Source: JALOLG01 sp963776935 (GTDB lineage: Bacteria; Actinomycetota; Acidimicrobiia; Acidimicrobiales; Ilumatobacteraceae). Taken from it: 64,000 nucleotides of DNA. How positions within the stretch are numbered: the stretch's first letter is position 1; every line of letters starts with the position of its first letter. Made by a program: the position numbers and the translations under genes. The notes under the pieces are model-generated. The model was given only the letters and a program-made list of their open reading frames with translations. It was not told where the DNA came from and searched no databases. The stretch is taken from assembly GCA_963776935.1 (NCBI GenBank), contig CAVZOP010000001.1:62001-126000 (forward strand). Reading direction: 5' to 3'. Positions 22,231 through 30,499 of the stretch are shown here, piece by piece.

Positions 22231-22292
22231 CCCCCTGTTTGTGTCACCGATACCGGCGATCATCGCCGGTATCGGTGACACAAACCGGGGGG
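22231..22292. repeat. Long-dyad family A, copy 1
   Basis: A nearly perfect 62-base palindrome. The left arm TTTGTGTCACCGATACCGGC and right arm GCCGGTATCGGTGACACAAA face each other around ATC..GAT, flanked by C5/G6 runs; there is one mismatch in the flank. It lies 30 bases past the stop of the minus-strand MetE-like gene (22322). Copies 2 and 3 are at 29004 and 61520. Confidence 0.9.
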
Positions 22293-22321
22293 TTACGCGG
22301 GGTCGGGCGGCGCGAACTGGC

Positions 22322-23431
22322 TCACTCGCTCCAGATGCGGGCGGCGGTGTCGACGACGTGGGCGAGCTTGGCCCACTGCTGGTCCTCGGTGAGGGCGTTG
22401 CCCTCGACGGTGCTGGCGAAGCCGCACTGCGGGCTGAGGCACAGCTGATCGAGGGGCGTGTACTTGGCGGCCTCGTCGATGCGGGCGGCGAGCTCGTCGT
22501 ACGACTCGAGCTCGGGACGCTTGCTCGTGACGAGGCCGAGCACCACGGTCTTGTCGGCAGGCACGTGGCGCAGCGGTGCGAAGTCGCCGGACCGCTCGTC
22601 GTCGTACTCGAGGAAGTAGGCGTCGACGTCGAGCTCGTTGAACAGCACCTCGGCGACGGGCTCGTAGCCGCCCTGCGCGAACCACGTGCTGCGGTAGTTG
22701 CCCCGACACAGGTGGACGCCGACGGTCAGGTCGTCGGGACGGCCGGCGATGGCGGCGTTGATGAGCTCGGCGTACGCGTGCGGGAGTGCGTCGGGGTCGT
22801 CGCCACGTTCGACGGCACCCTCCCGCATCACCGGATCGCACAGGTAGGCGAGGTTGGTGTCGTCGAGCTGGATGTAGCGGCAGCCGGCCGCGTACAGGGC
22901 GTCGATCTCGGCGTGGTACACCGCGGCCAGGTCGGCGAAGAACACCTCGAGGTCGGGGTACGAGTTGATGTCGATCCCCGCCCGGCCGCCACGGAAGTGC
23001 ACCATCGTCGGCGACGGGATGGCGACCTTGGGCGTCTCGGTGGCCACCGACGCGAGGTACTGGTAGTCGGCGACCTGGATGTCGTGGGTGCGCCGGAGCG
23101 GGCCGACCACGCTGAGCTTGGGCGGCGTCAGGTGGACCGTCTGGGCGGCGTCGGAGCTGGCGGCGATGTTGCCCGTGACGGCGACGCCGTCGAGCTGCTC
23201 GAGGAAGTCGAGGTGGAACCAGGTCCGGCGGAACTCACCGTCGGTGATCGATCGCATCCCGATCGACTCGAGCTTGGCGACCGCATCCGCGATCGCCACG
23301 TCCTCGGCATCTCGCAGCTCGGCCGCCGTGATCTCGTCGGCGGCGCGCTGCTGGCGGGCGGCGAGCAAGGCGGGCGGTCGGAGCAGGCTCCCGACATGGT
23401 CGGCGCGGAAGGGCGGGTCGATTGTGCTCAT
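22322..23431 (-). CDS. Cobalamin-independent methionine synthase-like (MetE C-terminal domain) protein
   Basis: A 369-residue protein corresponding to the catalytic C-terminal barrel of MetE alone. It has FRADHVGSLLRP at the start, ITDGEFRRTWFHLDF, the segment CRYIQLDDTNLAYLCD, VGVHLCRGNYRSTWF with the zinc-ligand His and Cys, and a final LSPQCGF with the second zinc Cys. Stand-alone versions transfer methyl groups to homocysteine or other thiols, often with a methylated donor other than folate. ATG 23431 gives MSTIDPPFR. A palindrome-containing stretch (23450-23476) lies just upstream. A family-A dyad follows its stop. Confidence 0.88.
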   Translation of the reverse strand: MSTIDPPFRADHVGSLLRPPALLAARQQRAADEITAAELRDAEDVAIADAVAKLESIGMRSITDGEFRRTWFHLDFLEQLDGVAVTGNIAASSDAAQTVHLTPPKLSVVGPLRRTHDIQVADYQYLASVATETPKVAIPSPTMVHFRGGRAGIDINSYPDLEVFFADLAAVYHAEIDALYAAGCRYIQLDDTNLAYLCDPVMREGAVERGDDPDALPHAYAELINAAIAGRPDDLTVGVHLCRGNYRSTWFAQGGYEPVAEVLFNELDVDAYFLEYDDERSGDFAPLRHVPADKTVVLGLVTSKRPELESYDELAARIDEAAKYTPLDQLCLSPQCGFASTVEGNALTEDQQWAKLAHVVDTAARIWSE

Positions 23432-23603
23432 CCCCGCATGATGACATCCGGACCGATGCGCGGTCCGACCCGGGTCCGCACCTGGCGAACGCCCGACCGA
23501 GACGATCAGAGACGAGGGCTGGACCACCCATCGCCGAGTCGGAGGGCGGGGCCTGGTTCCTCTTATGGCGGGTCCCGACGACCCAGAACCATCGAACCCG
23601 GCA

Positions 23604-24428
23604 TCATCGAGCAACCACCAGCAGCACGAGCCCGGCGACCACGACACCGGCCGCGAGTAGACGGCGATGCGCGCCGCCCTCGTCGAGGTACTTCCAGCCG
23701 ATGAACGCGGCCACCAGCACGCTCGACTCGCGCAGAGCGGCGACGTAGCCGACCGGAGCGCGCCGGACGGCGAGCATCACCAGCCCGTAGGTGACGAGGC
23801 TCACGGCTCCGGTGAGGAGGTACATCCGCCAGCTCCCGGGCAGCGTACGCCTCAGCGACGGCCCGCGGCCGGCGGCCAACCCGTAGGCGCTGACGAGCAG
23901 ACCACACGACACGAACACCGCGAACACGTATGTGTTGCCACCGACGTCGCGGGCGGCGTGGCTGTCGACGGTCGTGTAGATGCCGATCGTCACGGCAACG
24001 AACAGCGCCGTCATCACCTGCGACGCCTCGGCGCCGACCGACAGCAGCACCATGCCGGCCGTGACGGTGGCGATGGCGACGACACCGAGCACGCTGAGCT
24101 CGTCGTCGAGGAGCACGATGCCCCCGATCCCGGCGAGCAACGCACCACCGCCACGGGCGATCGGGTAGGCGAGCGAGAAGTCGCCGTGGTCGTAGGCGCT
24201 GGCGAGGGCCACGAGGTACGGGACATGTACAGCACCGGTGATCGCCGCCCACGCCCACGCCTCGGCCGGCAGGTCGCGCGTGATCGCGATCGCGACCGCC
24301 CCGATCATGCCGGCGACCGCGAACTGACCCCATAGCGCGGCAAAACGGTCTGCGCTGCGCTTGGCGACGAGGTTCCAGCCGGCGTGCAGGCCCGCGGAGG
24401 CGAGCGCGAAGACGGTGGCGACGAGCAT
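23604..24428 (-). CDS. EamA-family permease
   Basis: A 274-residue membrane protein with about ten hydrophobic helices in two halves. LASAGLHAGWNLVAKRS in the first helix and ASAYDHGDFSLAYPIARG after helix 3 are EamA marks; VRRAPVGYVAALRESSVLVAAFIGW is the equivalent in the second half. Likely a metabolite exporter. ATG 24428 is 14 bases past the sulfatase stop, so it probably belongs to the racemase-sulfatase-permease operon on this strand. Confidence 0.82.
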   Translation of the reverse strand: MLVATVFALASAGLHAGWNLVAKRSADRFAALWGQFAVAGMIGAVAIAITRDLPAEAWAWAAITGAVHVPYLVALASAYDHGDFSLAYPIARGGGALLAGIGGIVLLDDELSVLGVVAIATVTAGMVLLSVGAEASQVMTALFVAVTIGIYTTVDSHAARDVGGNTYVFAVFVSCGLLVSAYGLAAGRGPSLRRTLPGSWRMYLLTGAVSLVTYGLVMLAVRRAPVGYVAALRESSVLVAAFIGWKYLDEGGAHRRLLAAGVVVAGLVLLVVAR

Positions 24429-24441
24429 CGACGATCGCGGG

Positions 24442-25902
24442 TCAGGCGCCCCAACCGGCCGGCATCGGCGGCCAGCGACCGATCCCACCATCCTCGTTCA
24501 GCATGTCGGCGAGGATCCGGTCGGTGTGGCGCGATCGCCAGGTCAGCATCGCCTGGGCGAGCGGGAGCACCCGCCCCGGGTCGTCGATCGCGGTCCGCCA
24601 CGTCGGATCGGTGGCGAGGTCGAAGCACAGCCACGTCCCGTCGCCGAACTGCACGTACGCCGACTCGGCGTCGCGGCGCACGGCGAGATGGCAGCGCTCG
24701 AGCCGGCGGTCCCACGGCCACTCGTGCGGCATCGTCCCGATCAACTGATCGCGCCAGTCGAACTCCCAATGGGCGGCGTCGCGCCAGCGGGGCGGGTACT
24801 CGTTGCGCAAGAACGGCGTCAGCGGAAGGCCGTCGCATTGCGCCGGCACCGGCACGCCGATCGCGTCACACACGGTCGGCATCAGGTCGACGTTCTCGGT
24901 GAAGGCGTCGATGGCGCTGCCGTGGGCGTCGGCCTGGTGTGGGTTCCGGACGATTCCGACGATGTGGTAGCTCTGCTCCCAGTAGCCGAGCTTCTGTTGC
25001 AGCCCGTGATCGCCGAGCATCTCACCGTGATCGGACGTGACGATCACCATCGTGTCGTCCCACGCTCCGAGCTCGCGCAACGTCGTCCACACCCGGCCGA
25101 GCTGGTCGTCGACCTCGCTGATCATGCCGTAGTACTGCGCCCGCAGGTGGCGCAGCCCAGCCTCATCGGTGGGCGCCGCCGTCCGCGAGTCGGCGAGGCC
25201 CATGTCGTGCATCCGGTGACGTTCTTCGGCGGGCGCGATCGGCAGTGCCACGTCGGCCGGGTCGTACTTGGTCGACCAGTGCCCGGCTGCCGCGTACGGA
25301 GGGTGGGGCCGGAGATAGCTGAGGTGGGCGAACCACGGTGCGTCTTGACGACGCATCCACTCGATGGCGTGATCGGTGAGGAACGCCGACACGCTGTGCT
25401 CTGCCGGGCGGTCGGCTTCGGTCGCCAGTAGCTGCATGTAGCCGGGTGACGTGTCGTGGCCGAGGGCGGCCAGCCATTCGACCCAGGGACGGTGATCGTC
25501 GGGGATGTCGAGCACGGCGTCGAAGCCAGGAAGGATGCCGTTGTAGGTCGACAACCGTGGGTCGTCGGGCCCGTCGGTGAGCCGCGGGTCGAGCGCCTGG
25601 TCGGTGTAGCCGAACAGCACGGGGGCATAGCCGGCCCGTCGGCCGGCGAGGGCGACCGTGTCGAAGCGGGCGTCGAGCGGCGTGCCGTTGCCCACGACGC
25701 GATGGTTCATCTGGTACATGCCGGTGTAGAGGCTGGCCCGGCCCGGGCCGCACGGAGCGGCCTGGCTGTAATGCCTCTGCAGCCGGAGGCCCGCGGCTGC
25801 GAGCGCATCGAGGTTGGGCGTGCGGACGAGCGGGTGGCCGGCCGCCGACAAGCAGTCGCCGCGGAACTGGTCGAGCGTGATGAGGAGGATGTTGAGCGTC
25901 AT
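24442..25902 (-). CDS. Sulfatase (Cys-type, formylglycine-dependent) / alkaline-phosphatase superfamily hydrolase
   Basis: A 486-residue sulfatase. The formylglycine motif Cys-x-Pro-x-Arg appears as PCGPGRASLYTG near residue 53. Metal ligands are visible as DQFRGD near residue 10 and in VTSDHGEMLGDHG near 305. The N-terminus lacks a signal peptide, so it is probably cytosolic, like phosphonate monoester hydrolases and choline sulfatases. The substrate is unknown. Its start overlaps the racemase stop by four bases (ATGA), and the EamA gene follows by 13 bases. Confidence 0.9.
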   Translation of the reverse strand: MTLNILLITLDQFRGDCLSAAGHPLVRTPNLDALAAAGLRLQRHYSQAAPCGPGRASLYTGMYQMNHRVVGNGTPLDARFDTVALAGRRAGYAPVLFGYTDQALDPRLTDGPDDPRLSTYNGILPGFDAVLDIPDDHRPWVEWLAALGHDTSPGYMQLLATEADRPAEHSVSAFLTDHAIEWMRRQDAPWFAHLSYLRPHPPYAAAGHWSTKYDPADVALPIAPAEERHRMHDMGLADSRTAAPTDEAGLRHLRAQYYGMISEVDDQLGRVWTTLRELGAWDDTMVIVTSDHGEMLGDHGLQQKLGYWEQSYHIVGIVRNPHQADAHGSAIDAFTENVDLMPTVCDAIGVPVPAQCDGLPLTPFLRNEYPPRWRDAAHWEFDWRDQLIGTMPHEWPWDRRLERCHLAVRRDAESAYVQFGDGTWLCFDLATDPTWRTAIDDPGRVLPLAQAMLTWRSRHTDRILADMLNEDGGIGRWPPMPAGWGA

Positions 25903-26547
25903 CGCAGGTGCGCCAGCGCAGCCTCGACCGCCGCTGCGGGTGAGGATCGGACGCGCGTCGGATCGGCAACGAACGCCGCCGCCGGCGCCATCGTCGCCTG
26001 GGCCAAGATGACGATGTCGTACGACTCGTCGATGCCGTCGACATGAGCGGCGATGAAGCGGTGGTAGGCGCCGAGGTCGCGGCCCTCGAACAGCGGCCAG
26101 GCGCCGAAGCACGGCAGCGAGTCGATCGCGACGTCGGCGCCGGCCACGGCGGCCTCCTCGCCCAACAACGACATCGTCGGTTCGATCGTGCTCTCGACGG
26201 CGGCGACCACGGCGATACGACGTGCGTCGCGCACCGCGCTCGGCGGCCATCGGTCGGTCGATCCGCAGCACGGGCGGGTGGGTGGGTGTCGGGGCGCGCT
26301 CGGCGAGACCGCTGATCGTCGAGCACGTGCAGACGATCACGTCGGCGCCGCGGCGTTCGAGAGCCTCGACCGAGTGAGCGATGCCGCTCTCGATCACCGG
26401 ATCGGCGAGCCCATGGCGGCGAGCCGAATCGAGCAGATCCTCTCGTACCTCGTGCACGGTGGTCGCGTCGGGTGCCCGGTCGGCGACGAGCCGGTCGAAC
26501 GTCGCGACATGGACCTGGGCGGTGTGCAGGAACCCGATCGTCGGCAT
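25899..26547 (-). CDS. Asp/Glu/hydantoin racemase-like protein, frameshifted
   Basis: About 216 residues after joining two frames near 26240. The first half reads IGFLHTAQVHVATFD and IVCTCSTISGLAE; the second has VVAAVESTIEPT and YDIVILAQATMAPAA. This two-domain layout belongs to the aspartate/glutamate/hydantoin racemase superfamily. The first active-site cysteine is present (CTCST). The second one is replaced by Ala/Gln (AQATM), so racemase activity is doubtful; decarboxylases and isomerases of this superfamily also use a single cysteine. Start ATG 26547 (MPTIGFLH) preferred over GTG 26556. Its stop overlaps the sulfatase start. Confidence 0.7.
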
Positions 26548-26570
26548 CGGCGTCACGCTACGCCGCGCAC

Positions 26571-27341
26571 TCAGGACCCGACCGTGAACCGGCGGATCGC
26601 GGCCACGACGTCAGCGCCCGCCTGTTGATGCGGGGCATGGCCGGCGCCGGCGATCACGAGGCGCTCGAAGTGCCCGGCGACGCCGCGCTCGATCGCGTCG
26701 ACCTGCGCCAGCGTGCCGTACTGGTCGCGATCGCCATGCACGACCAGCACCGGTGCGGTGATCGCGGGCAGGAACGCCTCGATGTTCCAGGCGCGGAACT
26801 CGGTCGCCAACCAGATGTCGTTCCATCCCCTGAACGTGGCGTCGACATCGTCGTGATGGCGGTCGAGGCGTGCTCGCAGATCACCCTCGTGGTACGCGAC
26901 GCGGGCCGCTTCGATGCCCCCGATCCCGACCGCCTCGACGAACACATGTGGCGCGATGAGCACGAGACCGGCCACGGGGTGGCCGCTGCCGGCGTGGATG
27001 ATCGCGATCGAGGCGCCGTCACTGTGGCCGACCAGGAGCGGTCGTTCGACGCCGAGCTGGTGGAGCAACGCGGGCAGCACGACGAGCGCTTCGTCGTGCA
27101 TGTATGTCACTTGCCTGGGTTCGACGGCCGGGTCCGATCGGCCGTACCCGTACCGCGAGTAGGCGATCGTGGTGACGCCGCCGAGCGCGGTGCGCACGTC
27201 GTCGACGAAGCCCTTCCACAGCTCGAGCGAGCCGAGGCCCTCGTGCAGGAACACCACCGGTGGCCCCGCGTCGCGCGGACCCTCATCGACGCGGACGTGC
27301 AGACGGCCACGACCACCGCCCACCCCGGCGTCGACGACCAT
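26571..27341 (-). CDS. Alpha/beta hydrolase downstream of the box cluster
   Basis: A 256-residue alpha/beta hydrolase: oxyanion segment VVFLHEGLGSLELW, nucleophile elbow GHSDGAS near residue 94, acid Asp in VHGDRDQYG and catalytic His in AGAGHAPHQQ. It is last in the minus-strand run boxC, boxB, ligase, hydrolase and may cleave a lactone, ester or CoA-thioester of the pathway, but no known box enzyme has this sequence. ATG 27341 is chosen. An in-frame GTG further up would add five copies of a Ser-x-Pro-x-Asp motif encoded by the 15-base repeat at 27342-27416. Confidence 0.82.
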   Translation of the reverse strand: MVVDAGVGGGRGRLHVRVDEGPRDAGPPVVFLHEGLGSLELWKGFVDDVRTALGGVTTIAYSRYGYGRSDPAVEPRQVTYMHDEALVVLPALLHQLGVERPLLVGHSDGASIAIIHAGSGHPVAGLVLIAPHVFVEAVGIGGIEAARVAYHEGDLRARLDRHHDDVDATFRGWNDIWLATEFRAWNIEAFLPAITAPVLVVHGDRDQYGTLAQVDAIERGVAGHFERLVIAGAGHAPHQQAGADVVAAIRRFTVGS

Positions 27342-27425
27342 CCACGAATCGTTCGGCCACGAATCGTTCGGCCACGAATCGCTCGGCGACGAATCGCTCG
27401 GTGACGGATCGGTCACGAATCGATC
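27342..27425. repeat. Five-unit 15-base tandem repeat at a gene start
   Basis: Units CCACGAATCGTTCGG, twice identical, then three with 1-4 changes, running from the hydrolase ATG (27341) to the end of the ligase gene (stop at 27424). Being 15 bases long it stays in frame and would encode (S-W/S/P-P-N/S-D)n if translation started further upstream. Confidence 0.85.
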
Positions 27426-28965
27426 ACTGGGCGAGTTGATCGCGCAGCTGGTACCGCTGGACCTTGCCGGTCGCCGTCTTCGGCAGCACATCGGTGGCGA
27501 CGATCCGGCGGGGACGCTTGAACGCCGCCATCCGTTCCCGGCAGTGCGACTCGATCGTCGCCGCGTCGATCGTCCGGCCCGACCGCGGTACGACGAAGGC
27601 CACGACGGTTTCCAAACCGTCGGCGTCGCGGTCGCCGACCACCGCCGCCTCGAGCACGTCGGGATGCTCGATCAGCACGCTCTCGACCTCGGCCGGCGAG
27701 ACCCAGATGCCGCCCGCCTTGATCATGTCGTTGTTGCGCCCGAGGAAGGTGAAGTAGCCGTCGGCCGAGCGCGTGTACACGTCGCCGGTGCGGAGCCAGC
27801 CGTGCTTGAACGCCTCGGCGGTTGCCTCGGGTCGCTGCCAGTACCCGGTCGCGATCGACGCCCCGCGCACATGCAGATAGCCGGGCGTGTCCGGTGCGAG
27901 GACCTCCTCGCCATCGTCGTCGAGGAGCTCGACGTCGTAGCCCTCGACCGGGGTGCCGCTCGTACCGGGTCGCTCGTGACCGGGCCGGTTCGACATGAAG
28001 ATGTGGAGCGCTTCGGTGGTGCCGATGCCGTCGAGCACCGGGTGTCCGGTACGCTCGGCGAAGCGCCGCTGGAGGTCGGCCGGCAGCGATTCGCCCGCCG
28101 TGACCGTTGCTCGCACCGACGCGAACGCCTCGACCGGCGCACCGGCGTCGAGCAGTGCGGCGACGAACCCCGGCGCGGCGAAGAACAATGTCGGCTGCTC
28201 CTCCCGCAGCAGGTCGAGCACGCCCGCTGGCGTCGGTGGGTCGGGGTTCAAGATCGCGGTCGCGCCGAACGCCAGCGGGAACGTCAACGAGTTGCCGAGG
28301 CCGTAGGCGAAGAACAACTTGGCCACCGACAGCGTGCGGTCGTCGGAACCCATGTCGAGCACGGAGCTGGCGTAGGTCTTCGCCGTGTGCTCCGGATTGC
28401 CGTGGCGGTGCATCACGCCCTTGGGCAGGCCGGTCGTACCCGACGAGTACAGCCAGAACCCGTTGCTGTCGCGGGCAGTCGGTGCGACCGGCGCCGCGGA
28501 TGACTCGGTGAACGCACTCCATGCGTGTGTGTCGACCCCCGCGATCGATTCGGCGGTGTCGCCGATCACGATGACGTGCTCGATCGACGGCGCCGCACCG
28601 ACGATCGGTGCGGCATGCGCGGCGTCAGGACCCGACACCACGAGCACCCGCGCCCCGGCGTCAGCCGCGATCGCACCGAGGTCGGCGCTGCGCAGCATCG
28701 TCGACAGCGGCACGGGCACCACGCCGGAACGCAGGGCGCCGAGGAACCAGGCCGGGAACGCCGGCTCGTCACGCACGACCATCACGACGCGGTCGCCGGC
28801 GCCGACGCCGAGCGCGGCCAGCGCGTGCTGGGCCCGCCAGATCTCGGCGAGCAAGCCCTCGTAGGTCAGCGACTCGCCGCGGCAACGGAACGCCACGCGT
28901 TCGCCACCGCCGGCACCGACGTGCCGATCGACGAGCCACTCGGCTGCGTTGTACCGATCCCCCAT
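27424..28965 (-). CDS. bclA: Benzoate-CoA ligase-like AMP-dependent acyl-CoA synthetase
   Basis: A 513-residue adenylate-forming enzyme. The ATP motif SSGTTGLPKGVMH is near residue 176, GIGTTEAL near 317, GWLRTGDVY near 400 and the C-terminal Lys in TATGKVQRY near 502. The sequence around FFAYGLGNSLTFPLAFGATAI matches the benzoate-CoA ligase subfamily. It would activate benzoate to benzoyl-CoA, the substrate of BoxB encoded upstream. It is separated from boxB by 112 bases containing a family-A dyad, so it may have its own promoter. Specificity for benzoate is inferred from subfamily and neighbours. Confidence 0.88.
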   Translation of the reverse strand: MGDRYNAAEWLVDRHVGAGGGERVAFRCRGESLTYEGLLAEIWRAQHALAALGVGAGDRVVMVVRDEPAFPAWFLGALRSGVVPVPLSTMLRSADLGAIAADAGARVLVVSGPDAAHAAPIVGAAPSIEHVIVIGDTAESIAGVDTHAWSAFTESSAAPVAPTARDSNGFWLYSSGTTGLPKGVMHRHGNPEHTAKTYASSVLDMGSDDRTLSVAKLFFAYGLGNSLTFPLAFGATAILNPDPPTPAGVLDLLREEQPTLFFAAPGFVAALLDAGAPVEAFASVRATVTAGESLPADLQRRFAERTGHPVLDGIGTTEALHIFMSNRPGHERPGTSGTPVEGYDVELLDDDGEEVLAPDTPGYLHVRGASIATGYWQRPEATAEAFKHGWLRTGDVYTRSADGYFTFLGRNNDMIKAGGIWVSPAEVESVLIEHPDVLEAAVVGDRDADGLETVVAFVVPRSGRTIDAATIESHCRERMAAFKRPRRIVATDVLPKTATGKVQRYQLRDQLAQ

Positions 28966-29003
28966 CGCCGCAACTCTTACAGACCGGCCGCCGTCGACCC
29001 ACT

Positions 29004-29064
29004 CCCCCGGTTTGTGTCACAGATTCCGGCGAAGGTCGCCGGTTGCGGTGACACAAACACGGGG
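29004..29064. repeat. Long-dyad family A, copy 2
   Basis: Same arms as copy 1 (outer CCCCCGGTTTGTGTCAC, right GTGACACAAAC), inner part CCGGCGA/TCGCCGG kept, a short diverged centre. It lies 14 bases past the boxB stop (29078), between boxB and the ligase gene. Confidence 0.88.
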
Positions 29065-29077
29065 TTGTCGGGGCTCA

Positions 29078-30481
29078 TCAGACGCGGACGTACTCGAAGT
29101 CGGCGGGTTGCTGGTGGATTCCGGTCGACGGAGGGGCGACCCATCCGGCCATCCGTCCGGGCTCGCGCACTGAGGTCATCAGCGACTCGACGTGCGCCTT
29201 GTCGTCGTCGGTTGGAAGGAACGTCCCCGCTTGCCAGTCGGCCTCGGCGAGGAGGCGGCCGTCGGGGCCGACCCGTCGACCGGCGAACGTGCCGACGGAT
29301 CGGTTGAAACCGACATGCGGCAGCCGGAGCTCGGCATCGACCTCGGCCAACGTGCGGTTCCAGCGGTCGACGCCCTTGCGGCAGTCGACGATGTAGTCGT
29401 CGCGGAGCGTCTCGTTGAGCGCTGCCAACTCGGTGACCTCACGCTCGCCGATCCCGCCGTCGGTCGCCTCCGGAACCATTCGCATCGCATCGCGAAGCTG
29501 GTGATCGTCGTCGCGGGACTCCTCCCGGAAGCGGCCCTTCAGGCCCGCCGCGTAGTAGTTGGCCGCGTTCGTCGACGTCTCGGCGCCGAACAGGTCGAGC
29601 GAGACGCTGAAGTGGAAGTTCATGTACCGCTGGAGCATGTCGACAGGCACGCCGCCGAAGCGGGCGATGTCGTCGGTGTCGTGCTCCTTCATCAACTCGA
29701 CGCTGCGCTGGACGACGCGGCCGACGCCCGTCGCGCCCACGAACATGTGGTGCGCCTCCTCCTTCAACATGAAGTCGCACGTGCGCGACAGCGGGTCGAA
29801 CCCGCTCTCGCGCAGCGACGCCAACTGGTACTTGCCGTCGCGGTCGGTGAAGTAGGTGAAGAAGAAGAACGACAACCAGTCGGGTGTCTGCTCGTTGAAC
29901 GCGCCGAGGATGCGGGGGTTGTCGAGGTCGCCCGAGTGGCGCTCGAGCATCTCGTCGGCTTCATCGCGACCGTCACGGCCGAAGTAGCGGTGCAGCAGGT
30001 ACACCATCGCCCACAGGTGGCGGCCCTCTTCGACGTTGACCTGGAACAGGTTGCGCAGGTCGTACAGGCTCGGTGCGGTGGTGCACAGGTGGCGTTGCTG
30101 CTCGACGGACGCCGGCTCGGTGTCGCCCTGGACGACGACGAGACGGCGCAGCTCCGAGCGGTACTCGCCCGGCACCTCCTGCCACACCGCCTCACCCTTG
30201 TGGTCACCGAACGCGATGCGTCGGTCGGGTTCGGGTTCGGCGAGGAAGATCCCCCAGCGGTACTCGGGCATCTTGACGTGGCCGAAGTTGGCCCACCCCT
30301 CCTGGCCGACCGAGATCGCCGTGCGCAGGTACACCTCGTTGTCCTGGAACGCCACCGGGCCCAGCTGGCGCCACCAGTCGAGGAACTTCGGCTGCCACGT
30401 CTCGAGCGCCCGTTGCAGCCGGCGGTCGCTCGACAGGTCGACGTTGTTGGGGATCTTGGCGTCGATCTCGACGGCATGCAT
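29078..30481 (-). CDS. boxB: Benzoyl-CoA 2,3-epoxidase subunit BoxB
   Basis: A 467-residue diiron oxygenase. BoxB converts benzoyl-CoA to 2,3-epoxybenzoyl-CoA using O2 and electrons from BoxA. Length matches known BoxB (about 470). Diiron ligands are visible as the EEGRH motif near residue 150 and KEEAHH near 240, in four-helix-bundle helices; EVYLRTAISVG and WANFGHVKMPEYRWG near the N-terminus are highly conserved. It lies 18 bases after boxC and is surely co-transcribed with it. No boxA reductase is present nearby, so its electron source must be elsewhere. Confidence 0.95.
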   Translation of the reverse strand: MHAVEIDAKIPNNVDLSSDRRLQRALETWQPKFLDWWRQLGPVAFQDNEVYLRTAISVGQEGWANFGHVKMPEYRWGIFLAEPEPDRRIAFGDHKGEAVWQEVPGEYRSELRRLVVVQGDTEPASVEQQRHLCTTAPSLYDLRNLFQVNVEEGRHLWAMVYLLHRYFGRDGRDEADEMLERHSGDLDNPRILGAFNEQTPDWLSFFFFTYFTDRDGKYQLASLRESGFDPLSRTCDFMLKEEAHHMFVGATGVGRVVQRSVELMKEHDTDDIARFGGVPVDMLQRYMNFHFSVSLDLFGAETSTNAANYYAAGLKGRFREESRDDDHQLRDAMRMVPEATDGGIGEREVTELAALNETLRDDYIVDCRKGVDRWNRTLAEVDAELRLPHVGFNRSVGTFAGRRVGPDGRLLAEADWQAGTFLPTDDDKAHVESLMTSVREPGRMAGWVAPPSTGIHQQPADFEYVRV

Positions 30482-30499
30482 GGCGTCACACCCTCCGCA

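Noticed and set aside
22231..22292. Ordinary rho-independent terminator
   Set aside because: No U-tract, a stem over 25 base pairs long and conserved arms in three copies fit a repeat family better; a terminator role is still possible.
23432..23603. SAM or cobalamin riboswitch before the MetE-like gene
   Set aside because: The stretch has palindromes (GGACCG-ATGCG-CGGTCC, GACCCGGGTC) but I could not match any riboswitch core.
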